DNA of 64,000 bases, from the NCBI GenBank assembly GCA_023091665.1, contig JALJCQ010000030.1, positions 64,501-128,500 of the forward strand. Direction: 5' to 3'. Position 1 is the stretch's first letter. Each line of letters starts with the position of its first letter. This DNA is from Pythium myriotylum. Lineage: Eukaryota > Oomycota > Peronosporomycetes > Pythiales > Pythiaceae. The position numbers were made by a program, and so were the translations under genes. Under the pieces are notes generated by a model. The model worked only from the letters and a program-made list of their open reading frames with translations, made no database searches and was not told where the DNA came from. Below, piece after piece: positions 42,451-53,953 of this stretch.

Positions 42451-42642
42451 CGCTCGACGTTCTAGTCGAGGCGGAGAGTCGACGTTGCCTCCTTGCGGCA
42501 GACGTCGAGACCTTCCTCACATAGTGCTGCCCCTGTGGCAAGCACTGTCTTCTTGGCTCGTGCGACTCATTCGCACGAGGATCTTCCTCACTTGACTCAT
42601 GCGACTCACTCGCACGAGAAGTCTCCGGCGCTGTCTGCGACT

Positions 42643-44397
42643 CTACGCAGACCCCGGCAGCTGGCTCGACGACAAAGGTCGACTCTTTGTCGTAGTCTTG
42701 GGCAGTCGTACTAACGACCGAGCGACTGATGAGGCCATCACACTCATCTTCACACGTCCACGTGCATCTGGACGCTCCAGAACCGACATCAGGTGGCCAC
42801 CTGATGACCGAGCGGCGGGCATCGTAACGGATCGATGCCGCCAGCTAATCCATGGCTCGTGTGAACGAAGCCATGGCAGGCCTAGAATGACGTCGAACTT
42901 GTCATCTAGATCGAGTACGACAAAGTCGTTGTCGTACTCATTGCCTTCAAGCGTGTAGTGGAAGCCCACTACGCGTTTCATAACCTTCACCGTTGCGCCA
43001 GTTGCAAGGCGCACCGTCATCCTCGTAGGAGGAATGTCTCGCTCGACAACGTCGAGCCTCAAAGACTCGATAGACTGTCGTCGAACGAAGTTGTTCGACG
43101 CCCCACAGTCTACGAGGGCACGAAGCGAAGACGAAGCTCCTTCGACTTCGAGCTCCAAGGTGATGAGGGCCTCATCATCACCAGGTGTGGCGAAGCACAG
43201 AGACTGTGCTTTGGGAGCAGCCTTCGTCAAGAGTCCCACAAACTCTCTTGACGTGACTGGATCAGTAGGGCGCTCCGCCCCTACTGACCCTGACCGTTTT
43301 TTTTGTTGATCATCACGCTGCTGTTTCTTCGCAGCGTGTTGATCCGACCACTGGACCTTCTTGTCCATGTGGCGACCGCGTCCATTGCCGCGAGGCACTG
43401 GGCGCGCAGCATTACACTCAAAAGCGTAATGCCCGGTCTTCTGGCATCGATTGCATTTCTGCAATCGTTTGTCCACGCGAGGGCGCTGCTCGCTCTCGGC
43501 GTAGGAAAGATCCATGGCCTCTGGATCACTTGAGTCTTGTCGTCTGGACGGACGATAAGCAGCAGAATGGACATAAGCCTGTCGCAGGCTGAAGTCCTGT
43601 TGGCGAGCAGCCGAGATCGCGTCCTCGAGTTTATCAAACTCGAGACGGAACATCTGGGTCTTGATCGGGCCATCCTCGAGCCCCTTGATAAACGCAGCAA
43701 CCTGCGTTTGATCATCGATGGGATTCTCCACGATGCAACTCACGAGGTATCGTGCGTGCTGGGCGTAAGCGTGAATATCACGCTTACCTTGCATGAGATC
43801 CAGGAACTCAGCGCGAGCTCTGAACTCGGCTCGAGGCGGCTCAAACGCTTGTTTGATCTTGACCTTGAACTCTTCATACGATCCGAAGCAATACGGATCG
43901 TGCAACTTGAGACCGAGCGCCCACACCTTGGCACGACCTGCCAAGTTGGAGATGGCGTAGGTCACTCGCATCGCATCGTCGTCGATGCGACGGGCTTCAA
44001 TGGAATCGTCGAGTTCGACGAACCAACGCAACAGGCTGTCACCGTCAGCCTTGTACTTGGAGATCTCGATCTTCAACGGCTCGACGCGTCGAGGCCGCTC
44101 TGCCGCCACAGCAGCAGACTGCCGCTGTCTCAACAACGCTGCTTGTTGAGCGCTCTGCTCGCGCAGAGCTGCAAGACTCCCTCTCGCCTCGTTCAGCTCA
44201 TGCTGGATGAACTGGGCGATACTCGCGTGCTGTTCATCACGCGAGAGCGAGAGGAGCGTGGCGCCGATGGCGGCTTCGCCCACCGTCGCAACCATGCGCT
44301 GAACAGCCTGCCACTCGAGCTCACTCAAGTGGAGGAAGTTCTCACGCGAGACGTGGCGACCCTGCGCGCCAGGGGTTTCCGGCGCAGGGGGATTCAT
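42643..44397 (-). CDS. Gypsy B gag-protease
   Basis: ATG at 44397 (MNPPAPETPGAQGRHV), 584 codons, intact. Helical N-terminus, Ty3/Gypsy capsid (~res 110-260: KIEISKYKADGDSLLRWF ... FEPPRAEFRARAEFLDL), CCHC knuckle CNRCQKTGHYAFEC (~316), then retropepsin with LVDCGASNNFV (DCGA instead of DTGA/DSGA) and VILGLPWL. Followed downstream by the pol fragment. A second copy of its distal part lies at 56720-57730. Confidence 0.9.
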   Translation of the reverse strand: MNPPAPETPGAQGRHVSRENFLHLSELEWQAVQRMVATVGEAAIGATLLSLSRDEQHASIAQFIQHELNEARGSLAALREQSAQQAALLRQRQSAAVAAERPRRVEPLKIEISKYKADGDSLLRWFVELDDSIEARRIDDDAMRVTYAISNLAGRAKVWALGLKLHDPYCFGSYEEFKVKIKQAFEPPRAEFRARAEFLDLMQGKRDIHAYAQHARYLVSCIVENPIDDQTQVAAFIKGLEDGPIKTQMFRLEFDKLEDAISAARQQDFSLRQAYVHSAAYRPSRRQDSSDPEAMDLSYAESEQRPRVDKRLQKCNRCQKTGHYAFECNAARPVPRGNGRGRHMDKKVQWSDQHAAKKQQRDDQQKKRSGSVGAERPTDPVTSREFVGLLTKAAPKAQSLCFATPGDDEALITLELEVEGASSSLRALVDCGASNNFVRRQSIESLRLDVVERDIPPTRMTVRLATGATVKVMKRVVGFHYTLEGNEYDNDFVVLDLDDKFDVILGLPWLRSHEPWISWRHRSVTMPAARSSGGHLMSVLERPDARGRVKMSVMASSVARSLVRLPKTTTKSRPLSSSQLPGSA

Positions 44398-44408
44398 AGT
44401 CGCTGGGC

Positions 44409-44427
44409 GGACTACGAAGTGCTACCA
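44409..44427 (-). other. primer-binding site of Gypsy B
   Basis: On the minus strand TGGTAGCACTTCGTAGTCC begins two bases after the LTR end. The same site follows the LTR copy at 56688. Confidence 0.6.
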
Positions 44428-44429
44428 GG

Positions 44430-44767
44430 TGTAACGAGGCTGATCTCGTTACGTCACGTACACTGTGGAGCAGTGTAGGAAGCGCGCAACACAGAGACTT
44501 GTGTTGGGTTGGGCAAATGGGAAACTGAATTTATGGATTAGGAAACCTAGATAAAACCTACTCTTTGTATATAAAACCTCGCAGATCCGCCCTCGGATTT
44601 CTACCATCCACTCAATCACAAGACCCTAGCGTGATTGGTGGGAAATCGGGATAATGTCGTAGGATATTATCCAATCAGGAGTCATCGCAACCAGATGGGT
44701 TCACGGTGTTCCTATCGGACACCATTGACATGGGTCCGTACCATGTAACGGGCACACCCCGTTACGG
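44430..44767 (-). repeat. LTR, Gypsy B, 5' copy (338 bp)
   Basis: Read on the minus strand it ends CTCGTTACA and begins GTAACGGGG, a short terminal inversion. It contains a TATA-like GGTTTTATATAC about 180 bp from its 3' end. Its distal ~200 bp are repeated at 56490-56688 in the opposite orientation. Confidence 0.8.
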
Positions 44768-46275
44768 CGAGGGGGAGGTGGGCAGAGTCCCTGCCCTAGT
44801 TCAACGTCTGGATCGTGCGCACACTGTTCATTGGCTAAGAAGTCGCGCGCGCGCGATCTTCTCTGACTGTTGGGCTTGATGTCGTTGAAAATGAAAGGTG
44901 CCCCGCTCTACAGTATGCCAGACCCTTCGATCTGCCATTAATGAAGAGGACAGACCACGAGTGGCAGGAGCGGTGGTCTTTACGGTGTCTAGGATTCGTG
45001 GACGCCCGCGCGCTCATCGACGAAGCTGACCACGACTGTCAGACATCAACGATAATCGCGATCCTCCGTAGCCTCACGGAATCCCCACTATCCATGGTGG
45101 CAGTCGACGGCGACCTGGAGGTCGTTAACGCGCTGCATAACACAACTTTTTCGATCAAGTGAAAGCAATAAAGGCTTCGCCAACAAGCAGCTGTTCTCCA
45201 TCAGAAATCGTTCATGAGTGATAGAGAAAGATGCAGAAAACGCTGCTGCTACTACGTTCTATTCACTCACGGACCGCCAAGTGGCGAGTGATAGCCTGGT
45301 CGTATTCGACTGTTCTCCATCAGAAGTGATCAATATCACTCAACTGCATCTCTCTACTGTCACTCAACTGCATCTCTCCTATCACTCAACTGCCTCTCTC
45401 GCTTTGGGATGCTTCCAACAGGAAAGCTTGGTCGGAAGCTCACTTTTCATTTCCACGGATCCATCTCACGCCACCCAAGAACAAGCTGCCTTTGGAGTGC
45501 TGCACGTCGTACCCGCCGCTCGCCTTACTCAAGGGGAGTTTTACATTGTACGTCATGCAGTACTCCAGTTGGCGGCCAAGGCTCGACTTTCACGCCATCC
45601 CCGGAAGTAGATACCCACCACTCGTATGACACCGAAGGGGGGTTATACGTCGCATCCACAAGTCACGATTCATCGTTCCAGCGTGAGATCGCGTTTCCCA
45701 CGCGTCTTGCCACGTACCTCGAGCGAACGTTTCGCCTCTCTCCACCCATAGCCCACCTCTATGAGGCTACTCTGCATTATAGCTGTGCACTCCCTGTAGT
45801 GAGGACCAAACAGAGAGCAGGTTTAAGTCCTAGAACTGCTATATCAATGACGAAGCATTACGTTTCCTTCATCCGGGCCTTGCAGAAGTCGTTTTGGTGT
45901 GTTGTATGTCTACCTCATACGTTGTACAATCACTTTGTCGTAGCAACGTCTTATTCTCGCGGCGATAGTGCAGTTGTGCCAGCTTTGTGTGTGCGAATGA
46001 GCAAAACAACGACCAAATTTGACCTGCTGCCGCCAAATTTTAACTTCATAACCTAATACCCCGCGTTTACCGAAATTTTTTTTTATCTCAAATCTCTCTT
46101 GAAACTAATCATAGTACCGTATCGTTCCATACAAAAATATATAGTGACCTACCTCTATGAATCGTATAATTATACTCTAAGATCGAATATTTTATCAATT
46201 TCTCCTAAGAACAACATCAGGTTTATTGGTTGGCACATACATTTTGTGAAAGGTTTGAGACGCGAATTATGATAA
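44768..46275. other. gene-free spacer
   Basis: Composition drops towards AT near 46050-46260. ORFs of 60-215 codons show no domain. A short local repeat CACTCAACTGCATCTCTC occurs twice near 45336-45380. Nothing else was recognised. Confidence 0.5.
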
Positions 46276-47262
46276 TGTGGTGAAGCGGCTTGAGGTTGTG
46301 AGGTGCGTCCAGACTTGACGCACCTCCCTCAACATTCGGTCGACATCAAGACCATCCATCAGTCTGCAATGGCAAGATGGACGGTAGCGAGCCCCGCACG
46401 CCGAGTTCGCCACATCTACGACGTCCCCAGATGCGTACGCATGAGACGGACGTGACGGTTATGTCCCAGCACCTGAGACGTGGTCCAGAGGCTGGATCGT
46501 CGTTGAGGCCCTGAGCGGTCTGATACAGTAGGAACAGATCTGAGGAACCTGAGTAGTATCAGACTCAGTAGGTGGGTGATTAGCACCTGATTACGTAGCT
46601 GGGTGATTACCTGGTGCCAGTGCAGAGACAGGGCAGGTGCGGTATAGGGTAGGCAGTCACGTAGGCATCTGACTCTCTGGGTCAGGTATTCGGTTGTTGG
46701 AAAATAAAACTCTGGAATTTGCTGCCAAGCACTCAAGCCCCTCAAGAAAGGACTTCGAGTCCAGAAGTCACAAGACCCGTCGCCGCAGGAGGCGACGCTA
46801 AAACCTCCGGGTGCGTCTCGACAAGGCGCACTTGACGACCGTATTCCGACCGAAGCGCGTGTGGCTGCTGCTGCCCACGCGTATCGAGAGACCGAAGAGC
46901 AGGGGAAGACCAGTACTAGGTGCTGTGACCACCGGACGAGGAGCGTCCCGTCCCCCCGCGCATCCGGGCCACCAGCCAGCTTCTGGTGACGATCGGCTCT
47001 GCGCTTCCCCGTCGCACGCAGCACGTGACCAGCGATCCACGTGCTGTGCCAAGGCGACAAACCAGCGGGCTTCACGACCCCGTTGGCCAAGACCCCCCGG
47101 ACTTCAAGCCTAAGTGCCTGCGGTTCACCCCGTCAGCGACTGTGACAGCGGGGTGTTAACGTCAGCAGCGACCGACCAGCCCAAAGAGTCTGTGTGGACC
47201 CGTGTGCGGCACCTGCTTCGCCCTCGCTGAGCGGCAGGTTTTGCCCCCACGCCTTCACCACA
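46276..47262 (+). repeat. solo LTR, Gypsy family A (987 bp)
   Basis: Same ends as 26421-27406 (TGTGGTGAAG...CTTCACCACA), one extra base, few substitutions. Flanked by a 4-bp duplication ATAA (46272-46275, 47263-47266), so it is a complete insertion reduced to one LTR and not the missing 3' end of the copy at 26421. Confidence 0.9.
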
Positions 47263-49556
47263 ATAAAAATCTGGGAAAGGAATAATCGGCTGGTAGCTTC
47301 TAGTACTCCTTATGGAGTACTGCCAGTACGAGATTGGATAGGCTGGGAGTGCACGCCACAGGTGTGCAGATGGAGCGGCGGAGTGCACTTAGACAGTGAA
47401 GTACTTGAAGCACTATAGTCCTGAGTTGTGGAGAGTGAACGCTGCAAGATTGCAGCATCCGTGGCACACTGTTTGAGTAGCAAACAGAAAGTTAACGGTA
47501 TGCCAACCATATCGAACTGTACTCACAAAACTGGACTGAGGCCAGATGTTTCCTCACGCAACCTTCAGCTTGCGACTCGGGGAATTTGCTTCGCTTCACC
47601 GCAGTCAACCGAAAACGATAGTGATGGCTCTACAACAGAATCGTACCTACTTGTGCTTGTGGAAACCGTCACTCTGCAGCAGACTACCCACTTGAGCACT
47701 TGGACGAGGTGCGCCTCAGCTTCTAGACCAAGTAATACCCCGCCCCACCAGAAAACACCCAACCTCTTTAGATGGTTACTAACCTTCTTCTCTTTACTCG
47801 CGCAGACTCGCAAATCACCCCAATATCCACCGGCGGATGCACTGTTCACGAGCCACGAACAGAATGCCTTCGCGCTGACGACTCGCGCGCGTCAGCACAC
47901 ACGCCTCCCCTCACTATCCTCGTTAGCCACCCCGGCGTACCTGAGCTACTCGCCCGCGACCTGCGCTCGTAGGGGGCCCTATATTCCCACTGTGTTAAAA
48001 TTTAACACGACTCATCCGGCGCACACTAGAGCTTTTAGGATTCTGACAGTTGTGCTCAGCAAATTCCATTGCATCACCATCATGTGGAACTGTAACCTTG
48101 TTTTGGTACTACACGAATTACGACTGTAGCATTCATCCTCTCAATCAATCAGCCTACTTTCCACGATTCTGCCTCGACAAGATCATTCTCTGCATGATCT
48201 CTTCACTGCCGCGTCCCACTGCCCACCATTGATTGCCCCCACATCATTCTCTATTTTCGCGCCAGCACCACAACCAATCGTCGCGTCGACCATAAGCTTG
48301 CAGATCACTGACTCTCGAACTCGGACTCTCCGAATCGGTCAATGGCCCCTTACTCCCCACGGAGGAATCTTTGCCCATTGATTGGTTCGGGGAGTCCGAG
48401 CGAGACGATGGTAATCTGGTAAGCGGCTGACATATTTTGCCTACATCATTGACACAAAGGACTCCCATGCAAAGAGCTCCGCCAGCGCGAGCGTGACAAA
48501 GAGGTGCACCCAGAGCAGCTGCGGCACATCTACGGCAACCGCTCGGGCTCACGTGTTTGGCTCGTACGCGTGTGGGCCGATTGAGCGAGTCTACTGCTAG
48601 AACTCGCGACACCACGACGAGGGTAGCTAGCGATGTTAGTCATCCAGTAGCGTAGCTAGTGAAAGGTAAAGTAATGAGATATTGATGCCTTGATTGCATT
48701 ATCCTCACGAACCTTTAATCAAGGAGCAGCGTAATGCCAAATATCACACAATTTTATGAAGTCTTATTATAAGGGCAACCACAACCGACAATGCGTTGTG
48801 TTCATCTCAGAACATCTATACCCGTTCATGAGAATAGTGAATCCTACGTTTTCTCGCATAAACGCTCTCGTCGCACACCTTGAATCCTGCGATTTCTCGC
48901 AAAACGTTCTCCCCGACCCATTTCCGTCACAATTGCACCCCCTCTTGCTAGGGTAACCAGGGGTCTCAATTTCCTTTATGTTCGCATACCCTACACTCAA
49001 TCGAGAGTGAAACTACATACCCCTCTAATACATCACATTGAGTCGCCAAAAAACGAGGTAAAACGACCCTGACAGTTCAAGAAAGTACCGTACTTCCGAA
49101 AAATCCTGTATAATCGGATCGTAACCCCCTCTTAACATTAATTTAAAAACCTTCTAACAATAGTAGAGTTGTGAAAATCGTGTCTGAGAATATAATTGCC
49201 ATGACTAATATTCATATATTTCCGACGCATAAACTAATACATTATCAGATTTATCAGATTGAATCAATAAGCCTTTGTTGGGCTGTATGTACTCCTACGG
49301 AGCACTCCCAGGATAATGCGTTCATAGAAGAAAGTAGACCCGAGTACGATCCCACCTATAGTCTGGATATAAATATCCAGAGAATGTTCACCATAAACTG
49401 CCCGTTTTTGGTCTGGTTGACTCAGAGACTCTTAGGCTGTGTTCGGGTGGCGCTTCATTTGCCTCAAGTGTTTCAAAAGAGAACAAGGAGCAAAATGCGA
49501 CGATGGATCAGACATTTTTAAGAGGCTAAACGCCGACCAAAGATGCTCGCATGGGG
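47263..49556. other. gene-free spacer
   Basis: No ORF with recognisable features on either strand. It contains two related palindromic motifs (AGTACTCC TTAT GGAGTACT at 47302-47321 and a degenerate copy at 49288-49304), which may mark eroded element ends. Confidence 0.45.
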
Positions 49557-51872
49557 CTAAGCAGAACCAAGTGCCGAAGGTCGAAACACGTCAAGATTCC
49601 ATTTTGGACTCAGCGTACAAAGCTCATGTAGTTCTGCTTCATATATGTGACTGGCAGCCTTTCGCGTCATCGTCTTGTTCGCTGTGGGGAATTCTGGGGA
49701 GCCTTTAGAAAAAAGATCTTGTGCAAGTGTTTTCCCACTCTCGGTCTTCGGAACATCACGCACATTGCCGATCCACCGAAACGAGTGGGTTGTTCTGGTA
49801 TGGGAGCCGGCTGTTGAAAAAGTCGTGGTTTCACCCGTCTCCTTCTCGCAAGTTCCTTCGAGATATCGCGCGGTGACTACCATGGCGGGCTCTCCAGGCT
49901 TCCCATCCTTTCCATCACCACCTCGTTCCCCCTCTTTCTTCCAGGTCTCTGATCCTTTTAAACAAACGATTCTCCCCCCAGGTCCTCCACACCCACCGCG
50001 ACCACGCAGGCCTGGCTATATTGCGTCGACTGGCTTTATCGTCGCTTTCATTTCGTATCTCGTCTTCCAGGTGACAATGGTCCAATCCTCCGCACCTATA
50101 CCCGTCTTGCGCGAATTCTCGGACAACTTGTTGATGACGACGTTGCCTCGCTCGGAAGACTCGCCGTTCATCACTATACCCTTCACGTGGCTCTTGAATG
50201 AGTCCTGTGAATACTCACATTCCGAACCGTGCTTCCCGTTGTGCGCATTTTGACCGTCGCCCCCAACTTGTCCTCGCGTGTGGATCTTGGCCAACAAGGA
50301 AGTCTTATCTGACTTACCTTGGGGACCCGTATACTCGTCAAAGACCGCCAGCAAGTCGCCGCCCGCGCTTCCAGCTCGGCCATGGCGACCGTCGGTGCCA
50401 AAAGCGGCGGTTTCATATCCGCCGGGCGTGCCGCTCGCGGATAAGTCAATGGACCCTTTATTCTCCACGATCAACTTCTTCGTCAAAATGACCAAGTTCA
50501 TCCAGTTGCGAAGTCGGCTCACCACTTTAACTTGTTGAAATCCCACAAGCACGACGGTCGGTGGCGAGTCCATGTCTGCGTCGGGCAAGTCTTGGAGGAT
50601 TGCCTTCATTTTTTCCTCATTCAACTCGAGTTTCCACGCCGTAAAGACCATTGTGGTGGACTCCTTGATTTTTTTGCAGGGTGGCGCATATTCAACGATA
50701 TATCTCAATTCGCGATTCCACGTCTCGAAGAGTTGCCGTGCCTCTCCCTCCTCAAACCACGCCAGAAATGGCTGTGCGAATGGTTGAGCGATTTCATTTG
50801 AGCGAAACACCCACAGTGCATCCAAAATTCGATTTGTGGCCTCCAGCCGGGTTTTGTGCGGATCCAGCGGGCATTGGGCGCTTCTGTTGCGCGATAGCAG
50901 CTCGAAATCGCGGAGCAGGTTGAGCAAATCGCCGAATGAGGCATCCCTACCGTGGAAACGCTCTTTCTCAGCCTCGTCTCTCAGCGTCAGCCGAAAACAA
51001 GGCTCATTCTTTCCGCTCGTCACTGCGTTCGAGACGTACTTGGTGGCCTGTCTGAGCACGGCATCCCACAACTTGGTTATGAACGAATCGTCGGGTGAAT
51101 ACTCACTAATCTGAAAAAGATCGTCGCTACTCTTCAGAGTCTGCAGCGCATGCAGCACTTCTGCTGTGGTAGCCGCATTTCTGTCCCTGTAGTTAGTATC
51201 CACATCGTCGAGAGACGGCAGTGGGAACGCGATCACTGGACAAGGGCAACCATTAGGACGCCACGGATAGTGTCCTGAAATCGCTCGCGTGTAGACGATC
51301 GCACCATGGTTCTGAACAAACGGTTTTTCCAAAAGATTGGACAGGATGTTCCGTACGTTACTGCGGCCGAACGTCATCTCAACCACGATTAACACCTTGC
51401 ACTGCATGCGGTGGCGACTGAACCACGTGAAGACAAAATTGACCACGAGCTAAAAAAAATCTCCCCTTGAGTCTTCCAGTCCGGGCATATCCCAGACCAG
51501 CAGCTCGCGCGTAGCCACGGGCACGGGCAGCAGCGTCGCAGACCCAATTCCGCCGAGGATCTGTAGTCCAGCTATTTCCTGTGTGGGCACCAACACCATT
51601 TCTTGGTTTTCGCTCCGCACCATCAGCTGAGCGTCCGTGAAGAGTAGGGCACAGCACGTGCTTTTGCCGGCGCCTGTGGGGCCAACAACCAAGACGTTGA
51701 CCGACTGGGTGGCCAACTCGATACAGCGTTTGAGATAGTCTTCCACGCGCTCAAGTAGATCGGCAATGGTTACAGCATGATCTTCAAGAGGTTCAAGATT
51801 GGCATTTGCTGCGCGCAGATCTTCTTCAATGCTGGTGCGAAGCTGCTGGAGATTCATCTGCTCGACATGCAT
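49557..51872 (-). pseudogene. P-loop GTPase-like gene with Gly-rich collagen-like region, decayed
   Basis: A likely ATG at 51872 (MHVEQMNLQQLRTSIEED) leads into a GTPase-type NTPase: Walker A VVGPTGAGKST and DMPGLEDS (DxxG). A TAG at 51450-51452 interrupts the frame, which then continues for 476 codons with helical sequence and a Gly-rich stretch (GTDGRHGRAGSAGGD, GQVGGDGQNAHNGKHG). More stops follow near 50016. Collagen-like Gly-x-y sequence persists in shifted frames (GKDGKPGEP near 49890) down to 49557. A P-loop at the N-terminus plus Gly-rich segments suggests a large membrane- or filament-associated GTPase family. Function unknown. Only the N-terminal half is near-intact. Confidence 0.65.
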
Positions 51873-52416
51873 GTCGTTGGACGGTCGGCAATTGTTTATC
51901 GATGCACTGATTTGTAGGCCGTCTTGGCGTTCTGTGGGAAGGAGTCCTAATGACGAAAGATATACAGTGTGTATCTTCATTTCCAGGCACCTTGGCCGCC
52001 AAGGTGCGTGGAAATGAGTTGCGACACGCCGACTTGGTGTCGGCCGAGGCTTCGCCGTCACCAAGTCGGCGTGTCGCAACTGACTGTGAAGCCAAATCAA
52101 ATGGAGAAAAGTGACTTGACCCTAAACCCTAATGGCTACACTGACTGCTGATTTTGAAAGGCGACTGTTTTTTGGCACTGGATTTGGCAGAAAACGGCCT
52201 CCACCGGTCGTGCCAAATCCGAACAATAGGGAAGAAATTCACAAAACAAAACTTTCCGGGGAGGATTTTGGGTCGTGGACGACGTCGGACTTGCCGGGTC
52301 GCCCATGCCCTTTCGCGCATATATACTCAAATCTGTAGCTTTCGCACCACGAGGTGTGTTGCAGCCTGGGCGCAGAGCTGTTTTGTCCTACGAGGATGCT
52401 CGTATCCCACACCTTT
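51873..52416. other. noncoding stretch with strong hairpin
   Basis: No gene is supported. Holds the hairpin at 52017-52081 and a 19-base near-palindrome (CACCTTGGC C GCCAAGGTG) just before it at 51989-52007. Confidence 0.5.
52017..52081. other. perfect 23-bp hairpin
   Basis: Arms 52017-52039 and 52059-52081 are exact reverse complements (AGTTGCGACACGCCGACTTG...) around a 19-base loop. Either the fold-back end of a small transposon or a small-RNA precursor; sequence alone does not decide. Confidence 0.85.
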
Positions 52417-53274
52417 TTAGCCAGATTCGGTCGGACCGATGTGGCTCGCAAACCTTTTCGCAGTTCTCAGTTCGGTTATTACCCTCGCGTCGTCAATCAC
52501 TCCGTGACAGGCGCACGATGAGCACGTACGAGGGCTACACCGCACCCAGCAGGGCTTGCGGAGGGTGTGCCCAGGTCTGTTGAGTAACAAATTGGCACCG
52601 AGGATCGGATAGACCATGAGAGTGTTGAAATTGAGCTTGCCAACATGCTCCCGGTTGATATCTCGGATGCCCTTGAGTTGTAGAAGGATGAAGGAATAAT
52701 CATGTCCATACCATTCGTTGGACCACGCGCCCACTATGGGTAGCGCTTTCCACACCTTGGCGACTAACACTTTGATGGCTTGGTCTTCTTCAGCAGCTCG
52801 TAGAAGGCTCGGAGGACAGAGAACCAGAGGTGGCTATAGTTACCGCCAGCTGTGGCGGCGAAGCCTGGCCTCGAGCTGGAGAGATGCGTGCCTTCGGGCT
52901 GCTGAGCGTGGTGACCGCAAAGATGCGACTGACGGCCGCCGCCACTTCGCTCGTCGCAGAGGATCACCTTTGCAGTGCGGTGACACTGGGGAGGGGGAGT
53001 TCATCTCGGACTTTCGGAATTTGAAAGCCGCCGTCCGCTCACCACTGGAGCTTACGCGGTGTTGAGCCAAGTGATTGTATTTCTTCGAATAGTATCGTGT
53101 CTCTGAGATATACCAGGATGAGCGCACTACGAACAATACACCAGAATCTCTCCCCGAAGTGTTCGCAAGCAAGATGGCATCTAGAATAGCGTGCAGACTC
53201 TCAAAATGGATCCCAGGGACGGTTGTCGTTTGTTCGTTATCTGCCACACCAGCAACGCAACGCCCGCGACACAC
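52417..53274 (-). pseudogene. decayed coding remnant, function unknown
   Basis: Three minus-strand ORF pieces in different frames look like one protein: FESLHAILDAILLANTSG (53274-52980), VILCDERSGGGRQSHLCG with HLWFSVLRAFYELLKKTK (52985-52764), and VWKALPIVGAWSNEWYGHDY to LMVYPILGANLLLNRPG (52770-52560). At least two frameshifts separate them. It lies between the P-loop pseudogene and the 899-codon ORF on the same strand and may be part of the same large gene family. Confidence 0.4.
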
Positions 53275-53953
53275 TACACTCTGTTTGAATCCAATTTGCT
53301 TTCGTCATTGTCGTGTTGACATGCGTGCCAGACGATTTCTAAGGGTGCCGGGCGTTCTGCCCAGCACTTTCGTGCTAATTCTAGACTGCACGGGTTTGAC
53401 TTTGAGTTTGTATGGCACGGAGAAATCAAGCATCCGAATTTGCTGGGCACTTTGCCCAGCAACTGACACTGAAACTGCTGCTGTTTGCCCAGCAAGTTCA
53501 GTAGAAGTGCAAATCCTTGTACTTGTGGTATATGGAGGTCGTAGTAATTACGCAACTTCGCATCGCAGCAGTAATGGCAAGAGATATGCGTGTGTGGTTG
53601 CGTACTTGAGGGATACAAGGTTGGCGTAAGCCGTATAACACTTACAATTGGCTCTATTTTGTTGTGGCCCAAATTGTGGCCCGTTTTAAAGTTAACCCGA
53701 AGATCATGTGGTCATGTGGTCGAGTCTCCCTATGCACGTACGCTACGCCATGAGAAGTGCCGCGGGTGAATTTGGAGACGGGATCGAACTCGAGAACGCG
53801 TTTCCGTAGATACTGACGAATCCAGAATCTTCCATTTGGTGGGCATTCTCGATCAACATGGCAATTTGCAGGTCCTGGGTGCGCATCGACTCATTAAACA
53901 GTCAACACGAAGCAACAACACTTGATATTCACGACGTTTTATCAATGAGCGCC
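53275..53953. other. gene-free spacer with short palindromes
   Basis: No gene recognised. TTGCTGGGCA and TGCCCAGCAA form a 10-bp inverted repeat near 53440-53463, and TGCCCAGCA recurs nearby. Confidence 0.45.

Noticed and set aside
44941..46056. ORFs of 70-215 codons in the spacer
   Set aside because: No domain, signal peptide or exon structure; composition unlike neighbouring genes.
26421..47262. a single 21-kb Gypsy element bounded by the two family A LTRs
   Set aside because: The right LTR has its own ATAA target duplication, so it is an independent solo LTR.
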